This document shows positions 1 through 8,717 of a stretch of 41,634 bases of DNA, piece by piece (position 1 is the first letter of the stretch; each line of letters starts with the position of its first letter). A program made the position numbers and the translations under genes. The stretch lies in NCBI GenBank assembly GCA_021826025.1, contig JAKBBG010000007.1, positions 6,840 to 48,473 of the forward strand, given 5' to 3'. Under the pieces are notes generated by a model. The model had not been told where the DNA came from, searched no databases, and saw only the letters and a list, made by a program, of their open reading frames with translations. The stretch comes from Pseudomonadota bacterium. GTDB taxonomy: Bacteria > Pseudomonadota > Gammaproteobacteria > Burkholderiales > Ferrovaceae.

Positions 1-27
1 GGCATGCTGGGCATGCTGGGCATGCTG
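1..27. repeat. Three copies of a 9-bp tandem repeat
   Basis: GGCATGCTG occurs three times head to tail at the left edge, inside the lipoprotein gene, where the other strand reads Ser-Met-Pro repeats just after the lipidated cysteine. The unit is a multiple of three, so copy-number change would keep the frame. More copies may lie outside the window. Confidence 0.85.
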
Positions 28-95
28 GGCACACTCCAAGACGAACAGCCGGCAAGGACAAAAGCCGGCAGCAGGACAGCGACAGGTCGAATCAT
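1..95 (-). CDS. bamE: BamE/SmpA-type outer-membrane lipoprotein, 5' part only
   Basis: Only the first 31 codons are in the window; the gene runs off the left edge. Seen: ATG at 95-93, a short hydrophobic signal peptide ending in a lipobox (LAGC, Cys17), then serines and an S-M-P triplet repeated three times, encoded by a 9-bp DNA repeat. Known: BamE is a lipoprotein of the BAM complex that folds outer-membrane beta-barrels, and in betaproteobacteria its gene lies divergently next to fur. The call rests on the lipoprotein start plus this neighbour; the conserved BamE fold lies outside the window, so another small lipoprotein cannot be excluded. Confidence 0.7.
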   Translation of the reverse strand, partial: MIRPVAVLLPAFVLAGCSSWSVPSMPSMPSM

Positions 96-123
96 TGTAT
101 TATCCGGGTCAAGCCAATCCGCT

Positions 124-129
124 TATAAT
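124..129 (+). promoter_or_regulatory. Probable -10 element of fur
   Basis: A perfect TATAAT lies 32 bases before the fur ATG, in the 66-bp gap between the divergent bamE and fur starts. I see no good -35 hexamer at 16-18 bp, so the promoter may depend on an activator. There is no clear Shine-Dalgarno before the fur start. Confidence 0.5.
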
Positions 130-161
130 AACCCATCTTCTCCCGGCTCTCCGGTCTTCCC

Positions 162-587
162 ATGAGCGTGCCCCAGGATCTCAAAGACATCGGCCTCAAG
201 GCCACACTGCCCCGCCTCAAGGTCCTGGGCCTGTTCGAAAATTCGGACACGCGGCACATGAGCGCCGAGGAAGTGTACCGGCGCCTGCAGGCGGACGGCA
301 TGGAAATCGGGCTCGCCACCGTATACCGGGTGCTCACCCAGTTCGAGCAGGCCGGCCTGCTGGTGCGCCACCATTTCGAAAGCGGCAAGGCCGTGTTCGA
401 ACTCAACCAGGGGCAGCACCACGACCACCTGGTGTGCCTGCAATGCGGCCACGTGGAAGAGTTCTACGACGCCGAAATCGAGCGGCGCCAGGCTCGCGTG
501 GCCAAGGAACGGGGCTTCTCGATCCACGACCACTCCCTCCAGCTGTACGCCGACTGCATTCGCGAGAACTGCCCGCGCAAGCCCTGA
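162..587 (+). CDS. fur: Ferric uptake regulator Fur
   Basis: 141 aa, the usual Fur length. Fur is a cytoplasmic dimeric repressor that binds Fe(II) and shuts off iron-uptake genes. Seen: an N-terminal winged helix with the recognition region ATVYRVL (about 52-58), then a metal-binding dimerisation domain with HHDH at 86-89, a CxxC at 92-95 and two further cysteines at 132 and 137, the pattern of the structural zinc and regulatory iron sites. It is divergent from bamE, as in many betaproteobacteria. The TonB-dependent receptor at 16.7-18.9 kb is a possible target, but I did not find a convincing Fur box there. Confidence 0.97.
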   Translation: MSVPQDLKDIGLKATLPRLKVLGLFENSDTRHMSAEEVYRRLQADGMEIGLATVYRVLTQFEQAGLLVRHHFESGKAVFELNQGQHHDHLVCLQCGHVEEFYDAEIERRQARVAKERGFSIHDHSLQLYADCIRENCPRKP

Positions 588-596
588 CATCCCCAT

Positions 597-628
597 AAAA
601 AACCCCGGCGGCCTTGCGGGCGCCGGGG
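597..628 (-). terminator. Rho-independent terminator of sucCD
   Basis: Perfect 8-bp stem (CCCCGGCG at 603-610 with CGCCGGGG at 621-628). Read on the minus strand it is followed by six T (597-602), so it ends the sucCD transcript about 20 bp past the sucD stop. It lacks a T tract for fur on the other strand. Confidence 0.88.
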
Positions 629-649
629 CGGATGGCCGGGAAACCCCGC

Positions 650-1525
650 TTACAGCACCGACTTGAGCAGCTTGCCCATTTCGGCCGGATTCTTCGTGAC
701 CTTGATGCCGCACTCTTCCATCACGGCGAGCTTTTCCTGGGCCGTGCCCTTGCCGCCGGAAATGATGGCGCCCGCATGGCCCATGCGCTTGCCCGGAGGG
801 GCGGTGACGCCGGCGATGAAGCCGATCACGGGTTTCTTCATGTGGTCCTTGATCCAGCGCGCGCACAGCTCTTCGTCGCTGCCGCCGATTTCGCCCACCA
901 TGATGACCGCTTCGGTGGCGGGATCGTCGTTGAACAGCTTCATGACGTCGATGTGCTTCATGCCGTTGACGGGGTCGCCGCCGATGCCCACGCAGCTCGA
1001 CTGGCCGAGACCCAGTTCGCGCAACTGTCCCACGGCTTCGTAGGTGAGCGTGCCGGAACGGGACACCACGCCGATGGGGCCTTTCTTGTGGATGTGGCCG
1101 GGCATGATGCCGATCTTGATTTCGTCAGGCGTGATGAGCCCCGGGCAGTTGGGCCCGATCAGGCGGGTCTTGCTGCCCTGCATGCGGTTGCGCGTGCGGA
1201 TCATGTCGCGCACGGGAATGCCTTCCGTGATGCAGATGACGAGGTTGATTTCCGCTTCCACGGCCTCGTCGATGGCCGCGGCGGCAAAAGGCGGCGGCAC
1301 GTAAATGACGGACACGGTGGCACCGGTCTGGGCCTTCGCTTCCTTCACGCTGTCGTAAATGGGAATGCCTTCATAGGACTGCCCGCCTTTCTTGGGCGTC
1401 ACGCCGGCCACGAAACAGTCGGCGCCGAACGCGTATTCCTTGCACATCTTGGTGTGGAACATCCCGGTCTTGCCGGTAATCCCCTGGGTGATGACCCGGG
1501 TATCCTTGTTGATCAGAATAGACAT
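650..1525 (-). CDS. sucD: Succinyl-CoA synthetase alpha subunit
   Basis: 291 aa, full length. With SucC it converts succinyl-CoA, ADP (or GDP) and phosphate to succinate, CoA and ATP in the TCA cycle. Seen: N-terminal CoA-binding Rossmann region with GITGKTG (about 15-21), the GPNCPG motif (124-129) and the catalytic phosphohistidine in GHAGAI (His250). A longer in-frame start exists, but the ATG one base past the sucC stop gives the family's usual N-terminus MSILINK. The two genes are therefore translationally coupled. The terminator at 597-628 follows. Confidence 0.98.
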   Translation of the reverse strand: MSILINKDTRVITQGITGKTGMFHTKMCKEYAFGADCFVAGVTPKKGGQSYEGIPIYDSVKEAKAQTGATVSVIYVPPPFAAAAIDEAVEAEINLVICITEGIPVRDMIRTRNRMQGSKTRLIGPNCPGLITPDEIKIGIMPGHIHKKGPIGVVSRSGTLTYEAVGQLRELGLGQSSCVGIGGDPVNGMKHIDVMKLFNDDPATEAVIMVGEIGGSDEELCARWIKDHMKKPVIGFIAGVTAPPGKRMGHAGAIISGGKGTAQEKLAVMEECGIKVTKNPAEMGKLLKSVL

Positions 1526-1526
1526 A

Positions 1527-2690
1527 TTACCCCCGCGCCGCCGCCACCACTTTCGCAGCAGCATCAGCCATGTTGACGGCGGAAATGATGGGCAAGCCCG
1601 AGTCCGCCAAGATTTTCTTGCCCAGCTCCACGTTCGTGCCTTCCAGGCGCACCACCAGCGGCACGTCCAGCTTGACCTCGCGCGCCGCAGCCACCACGCC
1701 GGCCGCGATCACGTCGCACTTCATGATGCCGCCGAAAATGTTGACCAGGATGGCCTTGAGGTTGGGGTTCTTGAGCATCAGCTTGAACGCTTCGGTCACT
1801 TTCTCGGTGGTGGCACCGCCGCCCACGTCGAGGAAGTTGGCCGGGTTGCCGCCGTAGAGCTTGACGATGTCCATGGTGGCCATGGCGAGCCCGGCGCCGT
1901 TCACCAGGCAGCCGATGTTGCCGTCCAGGGAAATGTAGGACAGGTCGAACTTGGACGCCTCGATTTCGTTCGGGTCCTCTTCGTCCAGGTCGCGCAGGGC
2001 GACGATGTCGGGATGGCGGTAGAGCGCGTTCGAATCGAAGTTCATCTTGGCGTCGAGCGCCACCACGCGGCCATCCCCGGTGATGACCAGGGGATTGATT
2101 TCCGCAAGGCTCGCATCGGTTTCGTCAAAGGCGCGATAAAGCCCCTGGAGCAGGGTGCGCGCCTGGGGAACCAGGGCGGCCGGAACGCCGATCTTGCCCG
2201 CCACGTCGTCCGCTTCGCCGTCCTGCAGGCCTTTCACAGGATCGATGAACACGGTATGGATTTTTTCAGGGGTATGGGCCGCCACTTCCTCGATGTCCAT
2301 GCCGCCTTCGGAACTCGCCATCAGGGCCACGCGCTGGGTGCCGCGATCCACCACCATGCCCACGTACAGCTCCTTCTTGATGTCCGCGCCCTCTTCGATC
2401 AGCAGGCGCCGGACCTTCTGCCCTTCGGGGCCGGTCTGGTGCGTGACGAGCTGCATGCCGAAAATCTGCCGTGCGTAGGTTTCGAGCTCCGCCGGCGACT
2501 TGGCCACCTTGACCCCGCCCCCCTTGCCACGCCCGCCGGCGTGAATTTGCGCTTTGACGACCGCGATGTTGCCCCCCAGTGTCTTGCCAGCCGCTATCGC
2601 CTCCTCCACGGAGAAACACGGAATGCCGCGCGGCGTGGGGACGCCGTACTTCCGCAGAATCTCCTTCGCTTGGTACTCATGGATTTTCAT
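1527..2690 (-). CDS. sucC: Succinyl-CoA synthetase beta subunit
   Basis: 387 aa, standard length. This subunit carries the ATP-grasp nucleotide site and the succinate-binding region of succinyl-CoA synthetase. Seen: the typical start [12 protein letters not shown], a glycine- and lysine-rich [12 protein letters not shown] loop near residues 46-57 in the ATP-grasp domain, and the C-terminal [10 protein letters not shown] segment. The start at 2690 was chosen over an in-frame ATG 42 bases upstream because it matches the family N-terminus. The Shine-Dalgarno is weak (AGG 7 bases upstream). The upstream leader holds alternative hairpins. First gene of sucCD. Confidence 0.98.
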   Translation of the reverse strand: MKIHEYQAKEILRKYGVPTPRGIPCFSVEEAIAAGKTLGGNIAVVKAQIHAGGRGKGGGVKVAKSPAELETYARQIFGMQLVTHQTGPEGQKVRRLLIEEGADIKKELYVGMVVDRGTQRVALMASSEGGMDIEEVAAHTPEKIHTVFIDPVKGLQDGEADDVAGKIGVPAALVPQARTLLQGLYRAFDETDASLAEINPLVITGDGRVVALDAKMNFDSNALYRHPDIVALRDLDEEDPNEIEASKFDLSYISLDGNIGCLVNGAGLAMATMDIVKLYGGNPANFLDVGGGATTEKVTEAFKLMLKNPNLKAILVNIFGGIMKCDVIAAGVVAAAREVKLDVPLVVRLEGTNVELGKKILADSGLPIISAVNMADAAAKVVAAARG

Positions 2691-2765
2691 TGCTTGGCCT
2701 ATAGATGAGTGTTGATGGTATCCATCGCCCAAAACGGATGGCTTCTGGACTGGGCAGAAATTCTA
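2691..2765 (-). promoter_or_regulatory. sucC leader with alternative hairpins and a possible -10
   Basis: Seen: CCATC (2722-2726) can pair with GATGG at 2714-2718 (3-base loop) or with GATGG at 2737-2741 (10-base loop), so only one hairpin can form at a time. A -10-like TAGAAT on the minus strand covers 2765-2760, with no convincing -35. A third short hairpin (2743-2759) overlaps the likely start of transcription. Inference: a cis-regulatory leader for the TCA-cycle operon. Candidate structured RNAs upstream of suc genes have been reported in proteobacteria by comparative genomics; whether this belongs to one of them cannot be told here. Confidence 0.4.
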
Positions 2766-2787
2766 CCCCAAAAATATCAACGATACA

Positions 2788-3327
2788 TTATGATTTTTTA
2801 GAAAACCATCTAGGGTAAAAGCGCTCCACCACGGCCCCCCGGGTGTCCAGGGCATGGCAGCCGTCCAGGTGCGGCGGCTTCTGTTCGGTCTCCGTTTCGG
2901 CGGCGCCGTAGCGGGTCTGAAACGCCACCGTGGCAAGCGTTCCGATCAGTTCGGTCAGGTGGGTGCAGCCGCGCACGCCGCCGAAGCGCTCCTTGACTGC
3001 GCGGGTGAAGCCCGGCGCGATGCGCAGGCCCTTGAGGGCGCCGTAGCTGGGGGTGATCTTTTCGCAGGCCCCCGGATAGGGCCGGGCCACGGTGCTCGCT
3101 TCCGCCTCGCGGATGACCAGGTCGGCGTCCACCGCAATGCGCAGCCACATGTCGTGAATGGGTTCGCCGGCGGGCTTCACGCCGTCAGAGACGGGAAACG
3201 CGTACCCCTTGACATCCACCAGGTGTCCTTCGATGTCGTACAGGCCGTCTTCGCGCGCGTAGCCTTCCACGGTGATGTGACGCCGGTGCAGCAGTGTTCT
3301 GGGCGTTGTGGGTTCTGAAAGGGCCAT
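2788..3327 (-). CDS. DUF2889 family protein, function unknown
   Basis: 179 aa, no signal peptide or membrane segment, so probably cytoplasmic. I recognise the DUF2889 pattern: an N-terminal HRRHITVEGYARxDGLYDIEG stretch split over residues 14-34, a central MWLR...D segment, and the GCTHLTEL motif (120-127) near the C-terminus. No biochemical role is known to me. The start at 3327 is fixed by a strong Shine-Dalgarno (GGAGGA) 7 bases upstream. It stands alone, divergent from slt and upstream of sucC on the same strand, with about 97 bp between; read-through into sucCD is possible. Confidence 0.85.
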   Translation of the reverse strand: MALSEPTTPRTLLHRRHITVEGYAREDGLYDIEGHLVDVKGYAFPVSDGVKPAGEPIHDMWLRIAVDADLVIREAEASTVARPYPGACEKITPSYGALKGLRIAPGFTRAVKERFGGVRGCTHLTELIGTLATVAFQTRYGAAETETEQKPPHLDGCHALDTRGAVVERFYPRWFSKKS

Positions 3328-3431
3328 GTGGGAATCCTCCGTGTCCTGCGCAGAACTGCGTTCCGGTTCAGGCGCAATCCGGCGATGATACGCCGATCGG
3401 ACTCCCCCGACGGAGGGGGCGGCGCCGCCTT

Positions 3432-3462
3432 TTGCCTTCGTGCGGTTTTTTCGCCCTATAAT
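3432..3462 (+). promoter_or_regulatory. Possible promoter of slt-cca
   Basis: Perfect TATAAT at 3457-3462, 33 bases before the slt start, with TTGCCT at 3432-3437 as a -35 candidate (19-bp spacer, slightly long). A 12-bp perfect palindrome (GGCGGCGCCGCC, 3418-3429) followed by TTTT lies just upstream. Confidence 0.5.
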
Positions 3463-3495
3463 CCGGAACACCCTTGAACCCGCTCCGGAGATCCT

Positions 3496-5451
3496 TTGCC
3501 GTCCTTTACCGCGCCGGCCCGTTGCGCCGCGGCAGCCGCCCTGATCGCCTTCTGCTGTGCCGCCCGGCCAGCCGAAACGCCCGACCAGATCCTGCTTTCG
3601 GCCCACCAGGCCTGGACGGTGCGCGACGTCGCCTCGCTCGCCATGTACTCCCGGCAACTGGCCTCCGACCCGCTGGACGACTACGTGAAATACTGGCTGC
3701 TGGAGGTCCGGCTGGGACAATCCGGCCCCCTCCCGAACAGCGAAGTGGAAGCCTTCTTCACCCGCTTTCCCGACAGCCCGCTGGGCGACCCGCTGCGGGT
3801 GAGCTGGCTCAAGGCGCTCGCGCAACGCGGCGACTGGGCCACGTTTTCGGCCCAGGTGACGCCTGCCTCCCTGGAAGACCCCGAAGTGGCCTGCGACCAG
3901 CTGCAATACCGGCTGAACCGGCAGGACGCAGGCGCCGTGCATGAGGGGCGCACCCTCTGGTTCAGCTCCAAACCCCAGCCCGACAGCTGCGATCCGGTGT
4001 TCCGGGTGCTCGCGTCGGAAAACCTGATCACCCGGGACGACATCTGGACCGCCCTGCGGCGGGCGCTCGGCCGCAACAACCTGCCGCACGCGCGCTACAT
4101 CAACAGTTTCCTGCCGCCGCTGCAGGGCCTGAGCGAAGACGCCCTGACCCAGGCCTACACGCAACCCGCCCAGTTCCTGGAAACCCGGGACGCCACCGAC
4201 GACAGCCGGCCCGCGCGCGAACTGGCGCTGTTCGCCCTGGCACAGCTCGCGGCGCGCGACCCCCAGCAGGCCGCCGACGCCTGGACACCGCTCGCACCCC
4301 GCTTCAGCCCGCGCGACCAGGCCTACGGCTGGCTGCAGGTGGCCTGGCAGGGGGCGATGGCGCAGAATCCCAACGCGCTCGCCTGGTTCAGCAATGCCGG
4401 CGAACTACCGGACGACCGCATGCGGGCCTGGCGCGTGCGCGCCGCGCTGCGCCAGGGGAACTGGGACGAGGTGCTGCGCGGCATCGACAGCCTGTCGCCT
4501 GCCGAAGCCGGAAAATCCACCTGGCGCTACTGGAAAGGACGGGCCCTGCAGGCCCTGGGGCGCGGGCGCGAAGCCCAGGCCCTGTGGAAACCCCTGTCGC
4601 AGGAATACAGCTATTACGGCCTGCTCGCCCTGGAAGAGCTGGGCGGCCGCCTGCAGCTTCCCGCCCCCCCGCCGCCCCTGATGCCCGGCGAAATCGACGC
4701 CCTGCGGCCGCGCCTGGCGCGCGCCCTGCGCCTACACCGGCTGGGTCTCGCCTCGGAATCCCAGTTCGAGTGGAACGCCGTGTCCCGCCCCCTGACCGCG
4801 CGCCAGCACCTTACGGCGTCGGCGCTCGCGTCCGAAGCCCTGTGGTATGACCGCTCCATCTACAGCATCGAACGGGCCGGCGACCAGCAGGACCTCGGGC
4901 TGCGCTTTCCGCTCGCCTTCGAAGAGACGGTGCAGCGGCAGGCCCGGCAAAACCAGCTGGACGCCGCCTGGGTGTTCGGACTGGTGCGGCAGGAAAGCTA
5001 TTTCTCCCCTCAGGCCCGTTCCCGCACCGGCGCCATGGGGCTGATGCAGCTGATGCCGGCCACGGCCCGCTGGGTCGCCAAGCGCATTCCGCTGCGCCGG
5101 TTCCAGTGGGCCAAATCGACCCAGGTGGACACCAACCTGCAGCTCGGCACCTTCTACCTGCACCACCTGCTCAACCGGCTGGGCGACCCGATCCTCGCCA
5201 CGGCCGGCTACAACGCCGGACCGAACCGGGTGCTGCGCTGGGTTTCCGGCACCCCGCAGGAAGCGGCCGTGTTCATCGAATCCATTCCCGTCAACGAAAC
5301 CCGGGGCTATGTCCAGCACGTGATGTTCAATACCGCGGTGTATGCGCTGCGCCTGGGCGAGCCCCCCCTGACCCTGCACCAGCGCCTGGGCACGATCCAG
5401 GGCGTGACGCCGGCCCGCAGCGGCGAACCCGACCCGGCTACGGAACCATGA
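3496..5451 (+). CDS. slt: Soluble lytic murein transglycosylase
   Basis: 651 aa, close to Slt70. It cleaves the MurNAc-GlcNAc bond of peptidoglycan from the periplasm, forming 1,6-anhydro-MurNAc ends. Seen: a signal peptide (hydrophobic [11 protein letters not shown], about 11-21), a long helical superhelix domain, and a C-terminal SLT domain with catalytic Glu500 in [17 protein letters not shown] (512-524) and [10 protein letters not shown] near 570. The start is TTG at 3496, supported by GGAG five bases upstream and by placing the signal peptide at the N-terminus. The stop overlaps the cca start (ATGA). Anhydro-MurNAc released by this enzyme is the substrate of AnmK, encoded at 24.7 kb. Confidence 0.94.
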   Translation: MPSFTAPARCAAAAALIAFCCAARPAETPDQILLSAHQAWTVRDVASLAMYSRQLASDPLDDYVKYWLLEVRLGQSGPLPNSEVEAFFTRFPDSPLGDPLRVSWLKALAQRGDWATFSAQVTPASLEDPEVACDQLQYRLNRQDAGAVHEGRTLWFSSKPQPDSCDPVFRVLASENLITRDDIWTALRRALGRNNLPHARYINSFLPPLQGLSEDALTQAYTQPAQFLETRDATDDSRPARELALFALAQLAARDPQQAADAWTPLAPRFSPRDQAYGWLQVAWQGAMAQNPNALAWFSNAGELPDDRMRAWRVRAALRQGNWDEVLRGIDSLSPAEAGKSTWRYWKGRALQALGRGREAQALWKPLSQEYSYYGLLALEELGGRLQLPAPPPPLMPGEIDALRPRLARALRLHRLGLASESQFEWNAVSRPLTARQHLTASALASEALWYDRSIYSIERAGDQQDLGLRFPLAFEETVQRQARQNQLDAAWVFGLVRQESYFSPQARSRTGAMGLMQLMPATARWVAKRIPLRRFQWAKSTQVDTNLQLGTFYLHHLLNRLGDPILATAGYNAGPNRVLRWVSGTPQEAAVFIESIPVNETRGYVQHVMFNTAVYALRLGEPPLTLHQRLGTIQGVTPARSGEPDPATEP

Positions 5452-6608
5452 AACTCTACGCCGTGGGCGGCGCCGTGCGCGACGAACTGCTGGGCCTGCC
5501 CGTGCAGGACCGCGACTGGGTGGTGGTGGGAGCCACGCCGGAAGCCCTGACCTCCCGGGGGTTCCGGCCGGTGGGGCGCGATTTCCCGGTGTTCCTGCAC
5601 CCCGAGACCCACGAGGAATACGCGCTCGCGCGCACGGAACGCAAAAGCGGGCCCGGCTACAAGGGGTTCGTGGTGCACGCGAGTCCCGACGTGACGCTCG
5701 AACAGGACCTGCAGCGGCGCGACCTCACCATCAACGCCATGGCGCGCGACGCCGAAGGCCGCCTGATCGACCCGTTCGGCGGCGCCGAAGACCTGCGGCA
5801 GCGGCTGCTGCGCCACGTGAGCGACGCCTTTGCCGAAGATCCCGTGCGCATCCTGCGGGTGGCCCGCTTCGCCGCCCGCTTCAAGGCGCGTTTCGGGTTC
5901 CGGGTCGCGCCCGAAACCCTGGCCCTAATGCGCCGCATGGTGGATGCGGGGGAAGCTGACGCCCTGGTGCCGGAACGGGTCTGGACCGAAATCGCGCGCG
6001 GGCTTGCCGAACCCACGCCGTCGGAACTGTTCCGGGTGCTGGACGCCTGCGGCGCCCTGCCGCACGTCCTGCCCGAACTGGCCGAACGCTGGGCCCGAAA
6101 GGGCGCGCTCGCCGCCGCTGCGGCGGACCTGGCCGCCGCCGCCGGGCATTCCGTGGACGTGCGCTTCGCCGCCTGGACCTCTGCGCTGCTGGGCGACACG
6201 GCAGACGGCGGACGCGCGGCCCTGACGCGGCTGTGCGGGCGCCTGCGCCTGCCGGCCGACACGAGGGACCTGGCCCTGCTGGCGGGCCCCCTGTCCCGCC
6301 GCCTCGACGGGCGCGGCGGCGACGGGCCCGAGGCCCTGCTCGACCTGATCGAGCGCGGGGACGGGTTGCGCCGGCCCCGGCGCTTCGCGGCCCTGGTGGC
6401 CGCCCACGCCTGCTGCGAAGCCGCCCGCGGCGGGACGCCTGCCGGGCCGGACCAAGACCGGCTGCTGCGCGCCCTGGACGCCGCCGGTTCCGTGCCGGCC
6501 GGCGACATCGCCCGCCAGTGCGCGGATCCGGCGGTCATCCCCACGCGCCTGCGCGCCGCCCGCCTGGCGGCGATCCGGGACTCAGTCGGCGAGAACCCCG
6601 GGCAGTGA
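5448..6608 (+). CDS. cca: CCA-adding tRNA nucleotidyltransferase lacking an intact HD motif
   Basis: 386 aa. It adds or repairs the 3' CCA end of tRNAs without a template. Seen, in order: GGAVRD (7-12), the metal-binding DRD (21-23), RRD...NAMA (90-99) and the base-recognition helix region [17 protein letters not shown] (129-145). In many gamma- and betaproteobacterial enzymes a C-terminal HD phosphohydrolase domain follows, with HPEIDTG and LVHDLGKG motifs. Here the first is absent and the second reads WTSALLGD (243-250), so the His-Asp pair is gone and phosphohydrolase activity is unlikely. Start overlaps slt by 4 bp; the 3' end overlaps midA on the other strand by 27 bp. Confidence 0.93.
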   Translation: MKLYAVGGAVRDELLGLPVQDRDWVVVGATPEALTSRGFRPVGRDFPVFLHPETHEEYALARTERKSGPGYKGFVVHASPDVTLEQDLQRRDLTINAMARDAEGRLIDPFGGAEDLRQRLLRHVSDAFAEDPVRILRVARFAARFKARFGFRVAPETLALMRRMVDAGEADALVPERVWTEIARGLAEPTPSELFRVLDACGALPHVLPELAERWARKGALAAAAADLAAAAGHSVDVRFAAWTSALLGDTADGGRAALTRLCGRLRLPADTRDLALLAGPLSRRLDGRGGDGPEALLDLIERGDGLRRPRRFAALVAAHACCEAARGGTPAGPDQDRLLRALDAAGSVPAGDIARQCADPAVIPTRLRAARLAAIRDSVGENPGQ

Positions 6609-7742
6609 CGCCTCCCCCCGGGCCGGACGCAGCACCAGCACCTTGAACAGCTCGCCCATTTCCGCCGGGCTCAGAAGCTTCTGCACGGCGGCGGCCGCCG
6701 GCAGGTAGCGGCGCGCGTCGTCGGGCGAAATCCGCTCCAGTTCCTGCGTGATGCCCGCCCCGATGAGCCAGGCGGCCTGGGTGCCATAATCCGCCACCGC
6801 CAGGCCCGCGCCTGCGGCCGCGCGCGCCACGGCCGTGAAATCCACGTGCGCGGTGATGTCCTGCAGGCCGGGAAAGGCGAAGGGATCGGTGTGGGCATGG
6901 TGGCGGATATGGCACATGAGGGTGCCGCCCGTGCGCTGGGGATGGAAATACTCGCGCGCGGGAAAGCCGTAGTCGATGAACCAGGCGCGCCCCGCGCGCA
7001 GGCTCCGCCCCACCGCCTCCATCAGGTCGGTGGCCGCAAGCCCGATTTCGGTATCGTAGGGCACGGGCCAGCCGGAAGGGTCGGGCAGCCGGGCGCGCAG
7101 GCGCGGATCGCCCAGGGGGCGTTCGTGCCAGACCCAGCGGCCCTGCGCGAGCGCCACCCCGATTTCGACCCAGCCCGCCGCGCCGCGCCAGCCCACCCGG
7201 TGCACCGGCAACGCGTCGAGCACCTCGTTGGCGACCAGGGCGCCGCAAAAGGGCTCCGGCCAGCGCTCGCACCATTCCACCCGTTCGCGCAACGCGCCGG
7301 ACAGGGCCTCGACCGCCTCCTGCTGGCGTGCGCGCAGGTCCGGACTCACTTCCAGGATGCGGTAGCGCGCCGGCAGGGTGCCCTGCCGGGCAAGCGCTTC
7401 CAGAAGGTCGCAGGCGAGGCGCCCCGAGCCCGCCCCCAGCTCCAGCACGATGCGCTCCTGCGGCGGCAGGTCCGCCAGGGTCTGCGCCACCGGCCGGGCC
7501 AGGGTGCGCGCAAAAAGCGGGGTCAGTTCCGGCGCCGTGACGAAATCGCCGGCGGGTCCCAGCTTGGCCGCCCCCGCGCTGTAATAGCCCAGCCCCGGCG
7601 CATACAGGGCGAGCGCCATGAAGCGGGCGAAATCGATCCAGCCGCCCGCCTCGCGGATGGCCTCGTCGATGGTGGCGCGCAGGCGGTCGCTGTGGGCCTG
7701 CGCGTCGGGGCCGGGAAGCAGGGAGTGCGGTAAAATGGCCAT
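6582..7742 (-). CDS. MidA/NDUFAF7-family SAM-dependent methyltransferase
   Basis: 386 aa, COG1565-type. The eukaryotic relative NDUFAF7/MidA methylates an arginine in a complex I subunit; the bacterial substrate is unknown. Seen: [23 protein letters not shown] region (33-55), DFVTAPE (66-72), and the SAM-binding [10 protein letters not shown] (101-110), then [10 protein letters not shown] and FIDYGF further on, all typical of the family. ATG at 7742 matches the family N-terminus; the ribosome-binding site is poor (GGAAG directly against the ATG). Its start is only 29 bases from the divergent ttcA start, so the two promoters must overlap coding sequence. It converges on cca with a 27-bp overlap. 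Confidence 0.9.
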   Translation of the reverse strand: MAILPHSLLPGPDAQAHSDRLRATIDEAIREAGGWIDFARFMALALYAPGLGYYSAGAAKLGPAGDFVTAPELTPLFARTLARPVAQTLADLPPQERIVLELGAGSGRLACDLLEALARQGTLPARYRILEVSPDLRARQQEAVEALSGALRERVEWCERWPEPFCGALVANEVLDALPVHRVGWRGAAGWVEIGVALAQGRWVWHERPLGDPRLRARLPDPSGWPVPYDTEIGLAATDLMEAVGRSLRAGRAWFIDYGFPAREYFHPQRTGGTLMCHIRHHAHTDPFAFPGLQDITAHVDFTAVARAAAGAGLAVADYGTQAAWLIGAGITQELERISPDDARRYLPAAAAVQKLLSPAEMGELFKVLVLRPARGEASLPGVLAD

Positions 7743-7771
7743 CTTCCAAACGAATCTGCCGTGAAACCGCC

Positions 7772-8701
7772 ATGTTAACCGCACCCGGGGCGCCGTCCTC
7801 AACTTTCGTCCGCCTGCAGGAGCGCCTGCGCGGGGCCGTGGCGCGCGCCATCGCCGACTACCGCATGATCGAGGCGGGCGACACGGTCATGGTGTGCCTG
7901 AGCGGCGGCAAGGATTCCCACGCCCTGCTCACCCTGCTCATGGACCTGCAGCGACGCGCGCCGGTTTCCTTCCGGCTGATCGCGGTCAACCTGGACCAGA
8001 AGCAGCCGGGCTTTCCCGAACAGGTGCTGCCGGACTACCTGGAAGCGCTCGGCGTGGAATACCGCATCGTGGAAGCGGACACCTACGCCATCGTGCGGGA
8101 AAAGGTGCCGGCCGGAAAAACCACCTGCTCGCTCTGTTCGCGCCTGCGCCGCGGCGTGCTGTACCGCACGGCCAAGGCGCTCGGCGCCAACAAGATCGCG
8201 CTCGGGCACCACCGCGACGACATCGTGGAAACGTTCTTCCTGAACCTGTTCCACGGCGGCCGCCTGAAAGCGATGCCGCCCAAGCTCGTGACCGACGACG
8301 GCCACCACCTGGTCATCCGGCCGCTCGCCTACTGTGCGGAAAAGGACCTGGCGCGCTATGCGCGGCAGATGGCCTACCCCATCATTCCCTGCGACCTGTG
8401 CGGCTCCCAGGAAAACCTCCAGCGCCAGGCCGTGAAAGCGTGGCTGCAGGCGGAAGAGCGCGCCCACCCCGGGCGCGTGGACAATATTTTCCTCGGCCTG
8501 CAGTCGGTCACGCCGTCGCACCTGGCCGACACCGCCCTGTTCGACTTCGCCGGCCTGCAGCCGCGCCACCAGCCCGAACCCGAAGGGGACCGCCTGTTCG
8601 ACCCGGAACCGGCGGAACGGGGAGCGCTGCGGCTTGCCCGCATGGACGGGGAACGCCTTCATTTCGTGAAGGCCGGAAACTCTGATAAAATAAAGGATTA
8701 G
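7772..8701 (+). CDS. ttcA: tRNA 2-thiocytidine(32) synthetase TtcA
   Basis: 309 aa, normal length. TtcA uses ATP and a [4Fe-4S] cluster to thiolate cytidine 32 of certain tRNAs. Seen: PP-loop SGGKDS (44-49), the cluster cysteines CSLC (119-122) and a third in PCDLCGSQ (Cys207/210), and [10 protein letters not shown] (145-154), all signature TtcA features. The C-terminal 50 residues after the GLQPRHQ segment are variable. It is divergent from midA and followed after 16 bp by the aminotransferase gene on the same strand, with which it is probably co-transcribed. Confidence 0.96.
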   Translation: MLTAPGAPSSTFVRLQERLRGAVARAIADYRMIEAGDTVMVCLSGGKDSHALLTLLMDLQRRAPVSFRLIAVNLDQKQPGFPEQVLPDYLEALGVEYRIVEADTYAIVREKVPAGKTTCSLCSRLRRGVLYRTAKALGANKIALGHHRDDIVETFFLNLFHGGRLKAMPPKLVTDDGHHLVIRPLAYCAEKDLARYARQMAYPIIPCDLCGSQENLQRQAVKAWLQAEERAHPGRVDNIFLGLQSVTPSHLADTALFDFAGLQPRHQPEPEGDRLFDPEPAERGALRLARMDGERLHFVKAGNSDKIKD

Positions 8702-8717
8702 TTTTGAGGCCTGCGAC

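Noticed and set aside
1-27. CRISPR-like repeats
   Set aside because: Short 9-bp head-to-tail units without spacers, in a coding region.
1392-2708. 438-codon open frame antisense to sucCD
   Set aside because: Shadow of strongly conserved TCA-cycle genes.
3418-3429. GC palindrome followed by TTTT as a terminator
   Set aside because: No plus-strand gene lies upstream to be terminated; it is in the gap between divergent genes just upstream of the slt promoter.
2788-4164. 458-codon form of the DUF2889 protein
   Set aside because: The upstream part is antisense to slt; a strong ribosome-binding site marks the start at 3327.
5106-6608. Longer Cca with about 115 extra N-terminal residues
   Set aside because: The extra part is an alternate frame of slt; the ATG overlapping the slt stop gives the standard N-terminus.
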